From Cannabis sativa (lineage: Eukaryota > Streptophyta > Magnoliopsida > Rosales > Cannabaceae), in NCBI RefSeq assembly GCF_029168945.1, contig NC_083610.1, positions 75,569,580-75,633,579 of the forward strand: DNA of 64,000 bases, in the 5' to 3' direction. Under the pieces are notes generated by a model, which did no database searches, had not been told where the DNA came from, and saw only the letters and a program-made list of their open reading frames with translations. Position numbers and translations under genes: made by a program. Shown in pieces: positions 35,546 through 48,405 of this stretch. Within the stretch, counting starts at the first letter, position 1. Each line of letters starts with the position of its first letter.

Positions 35546-36261
35546 GCAGGTATTTAATTGTATATATGGTCTATTTATATATAGTGTTTAGTTTTAATTT
35601 TATTTAATTTAAGAATTTATTTAGTATAATATTATTTTTGCATGCTATATTAACACCTAACACATTTAACTTATTAGAACTATTTTTAATATTATGGGCA
35701 GTCACTTTCAAAAGCCACAGTGGTAAAATGAGTCTTTGCATTTTGAGACATTAGATTTCTAAATTATTAAATTATGAAATTTTTAGCATAAATAAATTTT
35801 GTTGCTTCATAGTCACTATTTTTTTTATTGAATTCACAACTCTTTTTCCATCAAATTTTGTGACTTGTGGGAACAAGTAATATAATGAAGGTATAATCTC
35901 ATTCCTTGCAACTTTTTGGCTAAGGTACATGGTATAAATAGGCTAGGAGTATTGTACTCAATAGTAGTAAGGCCAAACTCATAACATAGAGGTGAAAGAA
36001 CGAAAACTATCTATTTATGATAGTTTAACAGTACAACTAGTACGATTGTAGAGTTTGTTAAGTGCTTATATATGCAGCAAATTAAATGTGTTGTCATAAT
36101 ATAATTGGTTGGAACATTTATTGGGACACAGTATTTGACTCCCTTATTTTGTGTCTTGTAAGACACACAATTCTAATAATTTTTGGACATAATGATCAGT
36201 TATTCTATTTAAATCTAGAACTAGAAAGTTTTTCTTTTCATAAAAACAATAATATAATAAG
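35546..36261. other. spacer between copia remnant and copia element 2
   Basis: AT-rich, no coding similarity. A well-formed TATA box, GGTATAAATAGGC, lies at 35931-35943 on the plus strand, but no ORF of interest follows. It may be the promoter of a lost LTR or gene. Confidence 0.45.
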
Positions 36262-36266
36262 GGATG
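36262..36266. other. target-site duplication GGATG, left copy
   Basis: GGATG directly precedes the left LTR and is repeated at 43571-43575 after the right LTR. Confidence 0.9.
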
Positions 36267-36477
36267 TATTACGAAATGGACAGAAAATGTAATATCATCT
36301 TATTAATGTGATTGAGATAAAGAACAAAATGAGGTACATAACTATATATAGATGTCACTCACAACTAAATCTATAGCGGTCATAATTAACTCTCAGCTAA
36401 TAGAATTGGTTAGGTAAATAACTAAATCTATATACAAGCTGACAATATGCAAGAATAGTACAATCATATTCTTAATA
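36267..36477 (-). repeat. 3' LTR of copia element 2
   Basis: The plus strand runs TATTACGAAATGG...CTTAATA and is followed by CCCCCTCAAGATGGAGC, the complement of the purine tract. About 85% similar by eye to the other LTR at 43365. Confidence 0.88.
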
Positions 36478-36479
36478 CC

Positions 36480-37780
36480 CCCTCAAGATGGAGCGCATAT
36501 ATTGTATATGGACATCTTGGATATATGAGCAGACAATATGGGATATGATAGAGGTTTAGTAAATGCATCTGCCAATTGGAGTGAACTTAGTATAGGAACA
36601 AGGCGTATGGTGGAGTGTTGATCTTGTCTCGAACAAAATGGCAGTCCAATTCTATGTGTTTTGTCCTTTTGTGGAAAGTCGACTTGTTTGGAATGTGAAT
36701 TACAGACTAGTTGTCACAGTAAATAAAGGCAAGATGTGGCTGTGGTATCTGGAAGTCATGGAGAAGATATTGCAGCCATGTCATTTTACTTGTTGTTGCA
36801 TCCAAGGCTCTATACTCGACTTCTGCAGAGCTTTTGGATATTATTGACTGCTTCTTTGCTCTCCAAGAAATGAGACTGTCTCCGAGGAAGATACAATACC
36901 CTGTTGTTGAACATCAAGTAACAGGGCAAGATGCCCAATCAAAGTCAGAAAAACCGCGTAGTGTAAAGGCTGAAGTAGGTGAATAGAAGAGCCCTTGACC
37001 AGGATTTTCTTTAAGGTAGTGTAGTAGATGATGAACTGCTTGGAGATGAGTTGTCTATGGATTGGCCATAAACTGGCTGAGACAGTTGACAGCAACGGTG
37101 ATGTCAGGTCTAGACAGGGTGAGATACGGAAGCTTCCCAATGAGTTGTCGATAGTGCGAGCGGTTGTCAAGTGCTTCACCAAGTTCGTTGTCAAGTTTAA
37201 GCTTTGGATCCATAGGAGTTTTGCTAGGCTTGCTACCTACATAGCCTGTGTCTTCAAGGAGTAGAAGGGTATAATTCCTTTGAGAGAGAAATAAACCTTC
37301 CTTGGCACGGGCAATTTCAAATCTGAGAAAGTACTTAAGGGCAAGGGCCTTAAGCTTGAATTTTTGGTGTAGTGTGTTTTGAAGTTGATGGAGAATAGAG
37401 AGATTGGGTCCTGTGATGATGGTGTCGTCTACATAATCAAGTAGAGCTATGAATGTGTCTTTGGTGCCCCTTGTGAACAGTGTGTAATCTGCTTGTGATT
37501 GCCTGAAACCTTCTTAGAGTAATGGATTTGACAGCTTCTTGTACTATTGTCAAGAGGACTGTTTGAGATCGTAAATTGACCTGTGTAATTTGCAGACAAG
37601 GTTTGTTTTTGCATTAAGAGAAGAAGGGAGTGTTAGTCCTTTAGGAAAGGTCATATAGACCTCTTCATTGAGGTCACCATTCAAAAATGCATTGTCAATA
37701 TCTAGTTGTAAGGTGTGCCAATGCTTGTTAGTGGAAATAGCAAGTAATAGTTTAAGTGTAACCATTTTGGCTACTGGAGA
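36480..37780 (-). pseudogene. copia RT C-terminal half and RNase H
   Basis: Minus-strand motifs in order: WHTLQLDIDNAFLNGDLNEE (37550-37765), then IALLDYVDDTI with the catalytic Y-V-D-D intact at 37423-37434. GYCIFLGDSLISWRAKKQ and SSAEVEYRALDATTSK, the copia RNase H signature, lie near 36800-36890, and HIELDCHFVRDKI near 36660. Stops near 37550, 37260 and in the RNase H region interrupt the frame. This half copies element RNA into DNA in live relatives. Confidence 0.85.
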
Positions 37781-37787
37781 AAAGGTA

Positions 37788-38377
37788 TCAATAAAAAAAC
37801 AAGCCCTTCTTGTTGCGTGTATCCTTGTGCAACAAGTCTGGCTTTAAGTTTTTCCACACTTCCATCATTATTATACTTGATTTTATATACCCAATGGCAT
37901 GCTTGTTTGGAGGTAATGGCACAACACTCCATGTTTTGTTACCGATGAGTGCCCTTAGCTCATATTGCATTGCTTTTTGCCATTCTTCAATTTGAATGGC
38001 TTCTTGATATGTTTGTGGCTCATTCATAGATGATACTGCAAATATGAAAGCTTTGTAAGGGTCAGATAATTGAGAATAAGAAATAAACTTAGATAGATAG
38101 TGAGGTGTAGATGATTTATCCTGAAAGATTGAGTAACACTCAAAATCTTTAAGGTATGATGGTGGTTTACTTGTTCTGTTGGATCTCCTTGGAGGATTTG
38201 GTGTACAAGCCTGAGGTGGTGATATTGAAGTTTCTACTACATCTGGTTGCACACTAGCATATACATCACTGTTTTCCTCAGGTGTTGGCATGTCATCATG
38301 TACCTGTGGTGGTAAAAAAACAATAGTTATGCGGTCTGTGGGGTAATCACAAACAAGTGTGTTGTGAATCATAGTGT
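37788..38377 (-). pseudogene. copia integrase-RT linker and RT N-terminus
   Basis: RRSNRTSKPPSYLKDFEC is the usual linker before copia RT. EAIQIEEWQKAMQYELRALI with NKTWSVVPLPPNKHAIG is the RT start. The upstream frame is cut at 38378 by the solo LTR; the other side resumes at 40257 with a degenerate integrase tail. Confidence 0.85.
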
Positions 38378-40251
38378 TGTTAGAATTTATTTTACCAGGA
38401 TCTTAGATCTACTCACAAGTATGTTGATTAACACCCTAAATATGAACTTTCTAAAACGATGAAATAAACACATATAAAGTTTAGGAAGCCTTACATTGGG
38501 TGCAGCGGAATATAATGACTCCTTCCGTTCAGATATCTAGCCCTTGATTCCTTTCTGTAGCAGAGCATTATCAATATCTGAACCTGGATCTCTTTCTCTG
38601 AATCTTTAGTGTTGAAACCTCCTTCTTGCTGAAAGTCTTTCTTCACGATCTTCCTCACTATGATTGAGGTATCACTTGCTGTGTGTGGGCACTACTCTTA
38701 CACTAAGAATTTCGAAATCTCAATGAGGAAGAGAGAGAGAGAGAGTGGGTTCGGCCAAAGATAGGGAGAGAGAAGGCTCAGTTTTTTCTGAATGAAAAAG
38801 TAGAAAATTTAAGTGTAATTTTTCTGAAGCCTTCACTATCTATTTATAGCATTCCACTAGGGTTAGGTTTGAATTATTTGGCATTAAAATAATGAAAATA
38901 TCAGTTTAAATTGCCTACAAAAGTGGCCAGCCATGCTTAGTGGATTTGGGCCTCACTTTTTGCAATTTTGCAGTTTTCTCAATTCTGCATCTGATTTTCT
39001 CAAAAACGCCAATTTTCAAATTCAACCATTTAAATGCCAATTCTAACTATTTAATAACTATAAATAATTATTAAATAATATTGTCATTTATCATATTTAT
39101 TAATTGAACCATACAAAGTATAATAATTAACAAATATGCCCCTATAAACTCTTTCTTTACAATTTCGCCCTTACTTAGTGAAAATTCACAAATAGACATA
39201 GTCTAATTTGAGAATTATAATTGATTAATCAAAACCAATTATATGAGTCTTACAAGCAATATTATCTCAACTAGTGCGGGGACCATGGGTCTATATAACC
39301 GAGCTTCCAATAAGTAGATCAAGAATTTATTACTAAAATTCACTAACTTATTAATTCTTCGTTGAATCCACACATAGAACTTAGAATTGCACTCTCAGTA
39401 TAATAGAATGCTCTACATGTTCCACCATATAGACGCATCATCAGTTATCCATTGTTATAATCCTAATGTGATCACTGATCCTCTATATGAATGATCTACA
39501 CTGTAAAGGGATTAAATTACCGTTACACCCTACAATGTATTTATTCCTTAAAACACTTGACCCCGTATAAATGATATTTCAGCTTATGTGAAATGAGATC
39601 TCCACCATTTATTTTCGTTTGGTCAAGCTCGAAGGAGATCATCCTTTACTTACCATTCGCCAGATAGAAGCTATAGATTCCATGTTTATGATAGCGCTCC
39701 CACTCAATTGCACTACCGTGTTCCCAAAATGTACGTATCACCCTGACCTAAAAGTAGGCTTAACTAGGCGATTGAGCCTAATCATATCAGGATTAAGATC
39801 ATTTGATCTAGGATCAACTAGGCGATTTTGACTTGAATAGATATTACGGTAAGTTTAATAAATCTAAGTCAAAGTTCAATATCGGTCCCTTCCGATGCAT
39901 ACTCCATGCATCCAACCTGAGCTTTACTTTAACCAATGCTCTGGAAAGAACATAACATTCCTCCAAATGCAAGTAAACTCTTGTTGTAGATTATCATATC
40001 AGTAAAACCCTATGTCTGATAAATCTAGGAAACTTTATTCACATAGTCATGTTTACTTTCCAATGTGTTGACGGCACAATAAACAGGATCAAGTATGTGA
40101 AAAGGGTTTCAGATGAATTCATACATTATGTACATATAATCATGAAATAAATCATGTGAACCATGCAACATTAAATGTTATTTCTGATCTATATTAATAA
40201 GTAAATCTGATTATATTGAAATGAGTTTTATTTAGGGCATAAAACCCAACA
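38378..40251. repeat. solo LTR inserted in copia element 2
   Basis: The 1874-bp block has TG/CA ends (TGTTAGAATTT...AAACCCAACA). It is flanked by AGTGT at 38373-38377 and AGTGC at 40252-40256, a 5-bp duplication with one change. It splits the copia pol, whose parts are continuous on both sides. There is no internal coding region and no second copy, as expected after recombination between two LTRs. A GA microsatellite lies at 38728-38745. The family could not be determined. Confidence 0.72.
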
Positions 40252-40309
40252 AGTGCTAGGGAGAACTATTTGAGAAAAAAGATCAATGTTAGATGCACCA
40301 GTGTTTAGT

Positions 40310-41100
40310 TTGTGAAAGGGAAGCACATTCACATGGAAGACAACATTACGAGAAATAAAAAATTATTTATTATTGATATTATATAATTTGTCTCCTTTAA
40401 TTTCTTGAGGATAGCCCATGAAAACACAAGTACAAGCACGAGGTGAGAATTTTGTTCTGTGAGCAGATAGGGTAGAAGCAAAAGCAAGATATCCTAAAAA
40501 TCTTAAGTTATTGTAATCAGGTGGCTTTTTAAAAAGACATTCATATGAGGTTTTATTTTTAAGTAAAGGGGTAGGTATCCTGTTAATTAAAAAAGTTGCA
40601 GCCATTACACACTTACTCCAGAATTTAATGGGAAATTTGGCTTGAAAATAGAAAGCACTAGCCACATTGAGCAAATGTTGATGCTTTCTTTCAACAATAG
40701 CATTTTGCTCAGGTATTTCCACACAAGTGAACTCGTGCAAAAGAGAAGTATTACATTGCAAAGTATCTTTAAGAAAATCTAAACGTTTGTGGGACAAATG
40801 TCCAAGTCGAAATCCTAAGTTTCAGCTGAGACAGATAGAGCTTGGGGGGATCTAGTGCGTATCAAGGATGTAAAGACCATTGATAGTGCTACCTCTTCCA
40901 ATCATCCTCTTGTTGGCATTGTCCTGAATATAAAAAATATCAAAAGTGAAATTTATCGAGACAGAAGTATTTCTAGTCATATAACTAGTAGAAACAATGT
41001 TGTACTTAAAGTTAAGTGCATAAAGAACATCAGTAAGCACAATTTTATCATTCAAAACAACTGTGCCACATTAGTTAACATAAAAACATGTTGCAACTTG
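40310..41100 (-). pseudogene. copia integrase
   Basis: On the minus strand, the protease-integrase linker reads NDKIVLTDVLYALNFKYN and NGLYILDTH (41055-40852). The core has PEQNAIVERKHQHLLNVASA, the conserved block with the catalytic glutamate, and ATFLINRIPTPLLKNKTSYE with FLGYLAFASTL and CVFMGYP (40797-40363). Part of the core between 40800 and 40850 is missing or shifted. It would join element DNA to the chromosome; here it is broken. Confidence 0.82.
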
Positions 41101-41107
41101 GAGGTGC

Positions 41108-41905
41108 GGGTTATTTATAGGGTCTTGGCTCGCTCAACTAACCAGCGCTCTAAGCGCTGGCAGCCGAACGCTTCCAAAGGCGACCCTCTCGAGTTTCTAA
41201 ATGTTTCCCAAATTGAAGTAGCCTTTCCTCGCCCTACCAAACGAAAGAAGCCAAATAGCTCGCCCTACTGATGTACCAAAGGTGTGCTACGCCCGTTTCA
41301 AATGCTTCTCCGATCCAAAAGTTCTCATGAAGATAATAAGATGCTGCTCCCCCTCCCTCTATCTTTTCTCACTTTGCTAATTTCCCCTCTAATGCGGGCT
41401 GGGCAGCAGCAGGCTTAGGAGGAAGAAACCTAATAGAAGACGCTCTTCTCTTAGGTCCTTTTTTTCAATGCAACGCAGGAAAGTGCCCTATTTTTGTCAT
41501 CCCTGCACCATATTTTGTATTGAACGCATGGCATAGCTACGACCTTCAAATCATGTTTGAGCCTATGTTCAAACCAATCCTCCCCACCTCTTTGAATAAG
41601 GCTGGAAAGAGTGCCCGCCAAGCTTAGATCAGGGAATGTTTTCCCCAACCATTAAAGGAAAGGCTCGATGAAGGGAGGGAGATGCAGCAGGGGAAGGAAA
41701 ACGCTTTCGGAGATCGAGATTTTATTTGTTTTTCATCGAAAAATGAAGAAGGTCGAGGAGGGCCCATGGTTCGTATTATCTGAAGGGAACACACACGCTT
41801 TTTTGACTGCGATAGCCGACAGGACAAGCCGATGGATACAGGAAAAGATCTCCCCTTGCAATGAGCAAGGCGAGTGCGATGAACAAAAGAAGTGTGGACT
41901 CTTGG
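41108..41905. other. GC-richer insert, probable organellar (mitochondrial-like) DNA
   Basis: About 800 bp with clearly higher GC than its surroundings interrupts the copia protease/integrase linker: the minus strand reads TKLILPNSD just right of it and QVATCFYVN just left of it. The text (for example GCTCTAAGCGCTGGCAGCC, GAAGGGAGGGAGATGCAG, GAAGGTCGAGGAGGGCCC) has the look of plant mitochondrial intergenic DNA. No transposon ends, LTRs or duplications are visible. Open frames in it have no recognisable product. The organellar origin is inference. Confidence 0.5.
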
Positions 41906-42150
41906 TTTAGGGTCACTATTAGGTAGAATTAGTTTAGTTGCAGGTATCTTACATATGCATTGGAAGAGACTCGTGTTAGAGCAAATATGTCTTGTTGCTC
42001 CAGAATCTATGATCCAAGAATTATGTAAAGGAGATTCAGAATTATGGGACAAAATGATACATGTGTTACCTGATGAGGTGCTTGGTTCTGAGTTATTCGT
42101 ACCAGACTGTTGAGATGCAAGCAAGTTGAGTAATTGCTGATATTGAGTTG
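41906..42150 (-). pseudogene. copia aspartic protease
   Basis: NSWIIDSGATRHICSNTSLF contains the D-S-G-A active site of copia proteases, followed by ATKLILPNSD. The coding then runs into the foreign insert at about 41905. Confidence 0.82.
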
Positions 42151-43200
42151 TGGTCAGTGGTGGAAGAAGTGCATGATTCTCTTGTTGACGGCTACCACTT
42201 TCATCAGTCTCTTGGACCTGATTTGCACTGGCTTCTTTAGGTTTATTCTTGTTGAAACCAGGTGGATACCCATGTATTTTGTAACATCTCTCAATTGTGT
42301 GTCCAAGAATGTTACAGTGAGTACAAAATGGCCTGTTCCTTTTGGGAGGTTAAGTCTTGGAATTCTGGTTATCACTCTTTTGTCCTGTATTCTTATTTTC
42401 TTGAAAAGCAAAAGCCATAGTAGAGTTAGAATTATTGGTGTTAGATACAGTACCTCTTTGGTGTTCTTCTTGTGTAACAAGATGAAACACACAGTTAGAG
42501 GATCCATAAGGAGGATGCTACCACGAACTTGAGAATACAAATCAGAAAGTCCTATCAGAAATGACATAATATGTTCCATGTGATAGTGATCTTGGAGTCT
42601 CTTAACTCCACCACATGTCCACCCATTACAAGTGCAAAATGGCCTGAAATTAGTTAATTCTTCTCATATAGTTTTAAGCTTAGTAAAGTACATGCAAACA
42701 GTTTGATTATCTTGTTTAAGATTCATAAAATCTTTTCTTAAGATGTGTATATGGGGGCCATTTCTTTGGTGGAACCGAACCTTAAGGTCATTCCAAATAG
42801 CAGAGGTGGATTCATCATAGAGGATGCTAGATGAAATTTCTTTAGAAATAGAATTCAAAATCTAAGAAATAACAATGTTATTATTTCTTATCCATGCATT
42901 ATAAAGAATTTGATCAGAAGGTGAGGGTTTAAAGATTGAACCGTCCGAGAAATCAATCTTATTTTTGACTGAGATGGCGAGTTGCATGGCCCTGCTCCAA
43001 GACACATAGTTATCTTGTCCCGTGAGAGGTTGAGAAACCAAAGTATGTCATGGATTGTCTCCATGGTGATAAGGATTTGCAGGATCTTCGAGTGGATTCT
43101 TTGAAGTCGAGATTTGAAGAGAAGAATTCTAAGGATCACCAACAGTGGTTTGAATCTTGGCTTATTCATGAGTCTCTTGATTCGTTTGGTTGTTATCAAT
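42151..43200 (-). pseudogene. copia gag
   Basis: Minus-strand gag pieces: GDNP near 43070, then VSQPLTGQDNYVSWSRAMQL near 43010, NSISKEISSSILYDESTSAI (42858-42664) and MSFLIGLSDLYSQVRGSILL near 42560. The start MSIDNNQTNQETHE lies near 43200. Frames change several times, so it is dead. The family is the retrotran_gag_3/UBN2 group of copia elements. Confidence 0.78.
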
Positions 43201-43352
43201 AGACATTGCAGAATCTCAATGAGGGGAAAGCAATTGAGATTCAACAAAAAGAAGAGTGCATCGGAGGAAGATCAGAGCAGATGCAGCTTCGCCGGAGAAG
43301 ACAGATGCGGCTGGCTGGATAACTGGATCGGACAGGAAAGCCTATCTTTCCT

Positions 43353-43364
43353 ACTCTGATACTA
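43353..43364 (-). promoter_or_regulatory. primer-binding site of copia element 2
   Basis: The minus strand reads TAGTATCAGAGT directly after the right LTR, one base from the usual TGGTATCAGAG. Confidence 0.75.
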
Positions 43365-43570
43365 TATTACGAAATGGAAAGAGAATGTAACATCATCTTA
43401 TTAATGTGATTGAGATAAAAAAAAAATAAAGATAAGGTACATCACTATATATAGATGTCACTCACAACTAACTCTCAGCTAACAGTCATAACTAACTCTC
43501 AGCTAATAAAATTTGTTAGGTAAATAACTAACTCTATATACAAGCTGAAAATACTATCCTATTCCTAATA
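43365..43570 (-). repeat. 5' LTR of copia element 2
   Basis: The plus strand runs TATTACGAAATGG...CCTAATA and is followed by the GGATG duplication. A TATA-like CTATATATAG lies near 43444. Confidence 0.88.
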
Positions 43571-43575
43571 GGATG
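43571..43575. other. target-site duplication GGATG, right copy
   Basis: Matches 36262-36266. Confidence 0.9.
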
Positions 43576-44612
43576 GTATATATTTTCTCAATATCAAAAA
43601 GTTTTCAAATTATTATTATTATTTAGTAGACTAAGTCACTTTAGTTTAATTTATCTCTACTTTTTAGTAGGTGGTTCTCCTTTCTTTTTTCCTCAAGTAT
43701 TTTGTTTCACTTTGGGTAGCTCAATTGAACAATTTCAAGTTATTTTGTCTAATTTCTTTTTGATGTAAGTTAATTTTGTATTAATTGTTTGGTCGATTAA
43801 TGACTCATATATATTATATTAATTTTGTATATTTTTTAACTAGATAATTAACTTGTTGATTAAGCAAAACACACTTTTTTTAATAATAAACATATCATTA
43901 AAATAAATAAATAGAGTGTACAAAAAAGATGGACCAAACCCATTCAAATAAGTTTCTAATTCACCCTTAATGTATGTACAACTAATCCATAAGATGACAT
44001 GGTTTAGGAAAATTGAATAGCAAACTTAAAAAAATAACATATAAAATGGTTGGAGAAAACATTCAACGCTAAACAAGCAAAGACTTCAAAAGAAAATAGA
44101 GACAAAGATGCAACCACAAATTCTGCTCAAAGATAGTGTGCGCCCCCAACAAATTTTCCTCCAACTCCAACATTAGCAAACTACAACATGATGGACAACC
44201 TAAAAATCACACGCAAAAAAATAAATAAAGGTAAGAATACATCTTATTTCTAAATAATAATAAATAAATAAAATTAAAAAGTAAAATGTTAAAATAAGAA
44301 TCGAACGAAGAAGAAAAATTTGGCTGTGAGATTTAATCATCTTTTAAAAATCTTCCGAAGTCTCCACATCTTCAAAAATTCACAACATAACTTAATAATA
44401 TAACGCAACAATACATGAACAGAACTTAACACAAAATAAAATAGTATTGAAGAACACAATTCACACAATATAAAATAGGCAAAATACATTTTGTTTCTAC
44501 TTCTATTCCTTGATATTTTTTTTTTTTAAAAAAAGTGCTTATTTTATTGTGTAATTAATAATCAATATTAGAATTGTTGAATATTTCCTATTACATTTAT
44601 TTTTTATATTAC
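43576..44612. other. intergenic AT-rich stretch
   Basis: I see no gene, inverted repeat or tandem array here. Only short A/T tracts. Confidence 0.5.
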
Positions 44613-44615
44613 TAT

Positions 44616-45945
<1,330 letters not shown>

Positions 45946-45948
45946 TAT

Positions 45949-46659
45949 ATTAATAAAATTACAGTTTTTTGTTTCTAATTTTATAGCTATCGGAGGTTGT
46001 CTTTTTTTTTTCTAATCAAGCCTGCCAGCCTTCCTTGGGCTTAAGTGCGGCTTAGTCGGAGTTGTATTTTGCTACTGCAATTTGATTTTTGCTACTGCGA
46101 TTAGTCTTGTCACTGTGATATGGTTTTGAGTATTTTAGTCTTATCTCTGTGACATAGTTAGCATTTTTATCTTGTCTTTGTGACATGGTTTTGAGTGTTT
46201 TAGTCTTGTTTGTGTGACATGATTTTGTTTTGTTTCGTTGTTGGTTCTTCTTTGTTCTTCGATGGCTCCCTATCAAATCGTTGTTAGTAGTTGAGAATAA
46301 CAAGTTCTCTGATTGAATGGGTTGTTAGTAGTGCAATTATGTACCTTACACAATAGTTGAGTGTTCAAGCTTCGAGGTTGAATGAACCTACTGCAATAGT
46401 TTATATTGTCTTCTGAGCAGTGGATGAGACATAATATATGTGTTCTTAAGGTTAATTGTGATTTTGCAATCTTTTTCATCTGATTTTATTTTAATTGTTT
46501 TGTCAAATGATTTGGGAATTAGGTGACTGATTATTTCACTTGTTTTTCTAATTCTAATCCTGGTCGTATCTCCATCAAAAAGATGTCCTGATTGGATTGT
46601 ATGCTATTATTTTAATTGATTACTATTAATAAAATTCTACTATTTATTTAAAAAAAAAA
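45949..46659 (+). other. possible retroposon 3' remnant with minisatellite and A tail
   Basis: Four degenerate units of about 33 bp around TTAGTCTTGTCNCTGTGACAT lie at 46100-46225. The block ends TTAATAAAATTCTACTATTTATTT plus a 10-base A run at 46650-46659, like the 3' end of plant LINEs. No coding domain is recognised. The origin is uncertain. Confidence 0.4.
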
Positions 46660-47032
46660 GGTAAATACTATTTTGAACCCTGTGTTTTGCAAAAATTACC
46701 AATTGAACCCTCTGTTTTGTTAAATGACAAAATGGACCCTGTATTTTTCAAAATGGTAAAAATAGGACCCTGAGCTTAATTTTTGACAAATTTTTTTAAT
46801 ATAACCAATTTGAATACAATTCCTAATACGAACAGATACAGAAAATATAAACAGTTTTGTCATAGCACTTTTAGATCGGATTATAATTAAATTTTATTTT
46901 GACAAAAAAATCAATTTATGGTCCTATTTGTATACTATTTTAAAAAAATACATGGTCTATTTTATCATTTAACAAAATAGAGGGTCCAATTAGTAACTTT
47001 TGCAAAATAAAAGATTCAAAATAGTATTTACC
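46660..47032. mobile_element. foldback MITE inserted in an A run
   Basis: The left arm (GGTAAATACTATTTTGAA, then CCCTCTGTTTTGTTAAATGA) and the reverse of the right arm (GGTAAATACTATTTTGAA, then CCCTCTATTTTGTTAAATGA) match over about 130 bp. Runs of 10 and 11 A flank it, consistent with a duplication of about 9 As. It probably landed in the A tail of the preceding retroposon. A MULE-type MITE is the best guess. Confidence 0.8.
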
Positions 47033-47486
47033 AAAAAAAAAAATACCATTAGAATTGTTGAAAAACTAGTCAACATTAGAAATGTGTATCAATGCATACT
47101 ATACTAATTATTACCTTAACCCAAAATAGCGTGGAGTAAAAACAATCTGCATAACTTTTTTATATTATTTTTTATACAGATCTCCAAATTCTTTATTTCT
47201 TGAATAACAAAAAACATAATTTTCCTACATAAAGTCATGAATGTGATACATGACTTTAGTTTGAGTATTAGTATACGATATTTATATAAATGCACATAAA
47301 ATTTAATTTATATTATACACTACGTAACGTAAAAACAAATGTCTATTATTGATCCAAGATGTATATTATAAATTTCATGATAGTTTATTAATTGTCCCCT
47401 TCTTAGTTGGCAACTTAATCGAAACCACCCACATATATTATATAGATTCCAATAACGTATCAATATTATATATATATGGAAGATGT
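47033..47486. other. intergenic AT-rich stretch
   Basis: No gene or repeat structure recognised. Confidence 0.5.
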
Positions 47487-48402
47487 TTCAATGGTTATAT
47501 TTTTATTGTAACCATCATGGTTATATTTTTTTAAGCCATTGAATTACTATTAAATGATTGTGATTAATTTGGAAATTAAATAAAAATAAATAATAAATAA
47601 CTTGTAACCTGAAAGTAACCTAACTAATCATTTATTTCCTTATAAAACTTTAATTAAGATTAATTATATTTTAAAATCTAATTAATTATAATTATTAATT
47701 AATTTTTTACAATTTATTACTATATAAGGATCTTTTAGCAATTTATTTTTTATACTTAAATTATTTAAAATTTTATAGCAAAACTTTTTATAATTTCAAA
47801 TTATACACATAGAATTTCATAATTTAAATTTTATTATTCTTGTAATCTTAATTTTAAATTATTACACTTAATTATTTAAATATTTAAAAAGTAAAAAATG
47901 AAATAAGTTAAAGGGTTTTTTTAAAAAAAAAAATGGCTGCACTTGTTATCGATTGATTAGCTTGAGGCCTCATACTTAGTTCATATAATTGTAACAAAAT
48001 AATTAAATATCATTTAAAAATAATTAATTATTTGAAAATTTATTATATGAAGAGAATTTTAATTTGTGTCAAAAGAAGTTTAATTTTTGTAAAAAAATAA
48101 ATTATATTGTAAACATTATAATTAAATGGCTTAATTATTAAAATAATTCAAGTAAGGATTTAAATATAAATATTAATTGCTAAAAGAGGACTTGTTAAAT
48201 ATTTAATTAATTATTTTAAGAAAATAGTAAATTATAATTAAATATTCTAAAAAAGGAATGTCTATTTAATTAATTATTTTAAGAAAATAGTTAATTATAA
48301 TTAATTAAATCTAAAAAAAGAAAGTCTACCTATTAATAACCTGCTATTACAGGTTAAAGAAAAATGTAACTATATGGTTACAATAAAAATGTAACCATTG
48401 AA
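47487..48402. mobile_element. AT-rich element with about 45-bp inverted ends
   Basis: TTCAATGGTTATATTTTTAT TGTAACCAT at the left matches the reverse of the right end (TTCAATGGTTACATTTTTAT TGTAACCAT), and the similarity goes on through a second GGTTA(C/T)ATTTTT block. The interior is very AT-rich and non-coding. No flanking duplication was found, so the superfamily is open. Confidence 0.6.
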
Positions 48403-48405
48403 TAG

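Larger units (their letters stand above)
36267..43570 (-). mobile_element. Ty1/copia retrotransposon, gag type PF14244, with two insertions
   Basis: Short LTRs (36267-36477 and 43365-43570) flank gag, protease, integrase, RT and RNase H in copia order on the minus strand. GGATG duplications flank it. The LTR ends are TATTA/TAATA, not TG/CA. The gag wording (ILNSISKEISSSILY, NGPHIHILRKDF, YFTKLKTI) suits the retrotran_gag_3 group. The element is broken by stops and by two inserts: a solo LTR at 38378-40251 and a GC-richer block at about 41108-41905. Without them it would be about 4.6 kb, the usual size for such copias. Confidence 0.9.

Noticed and set aside
36638..37264. Plus-strand open frames of 69-117 residues
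   Set aside because: Shadows of the minus-strand copia RT and RNase H.
41451..42124. A gene spanning the GC-rich insert and the copia protease as one open frame
   Set aside because: It is a chance fusion of foreign DNA and copia sequence; the protease part is already accounted for.
46052..46303. Minus-strand open frame with repeated KTxSQRQDKN-like units
   Set aside because: The repeats mirror a 33-bp minisatellite; no family resemblance.
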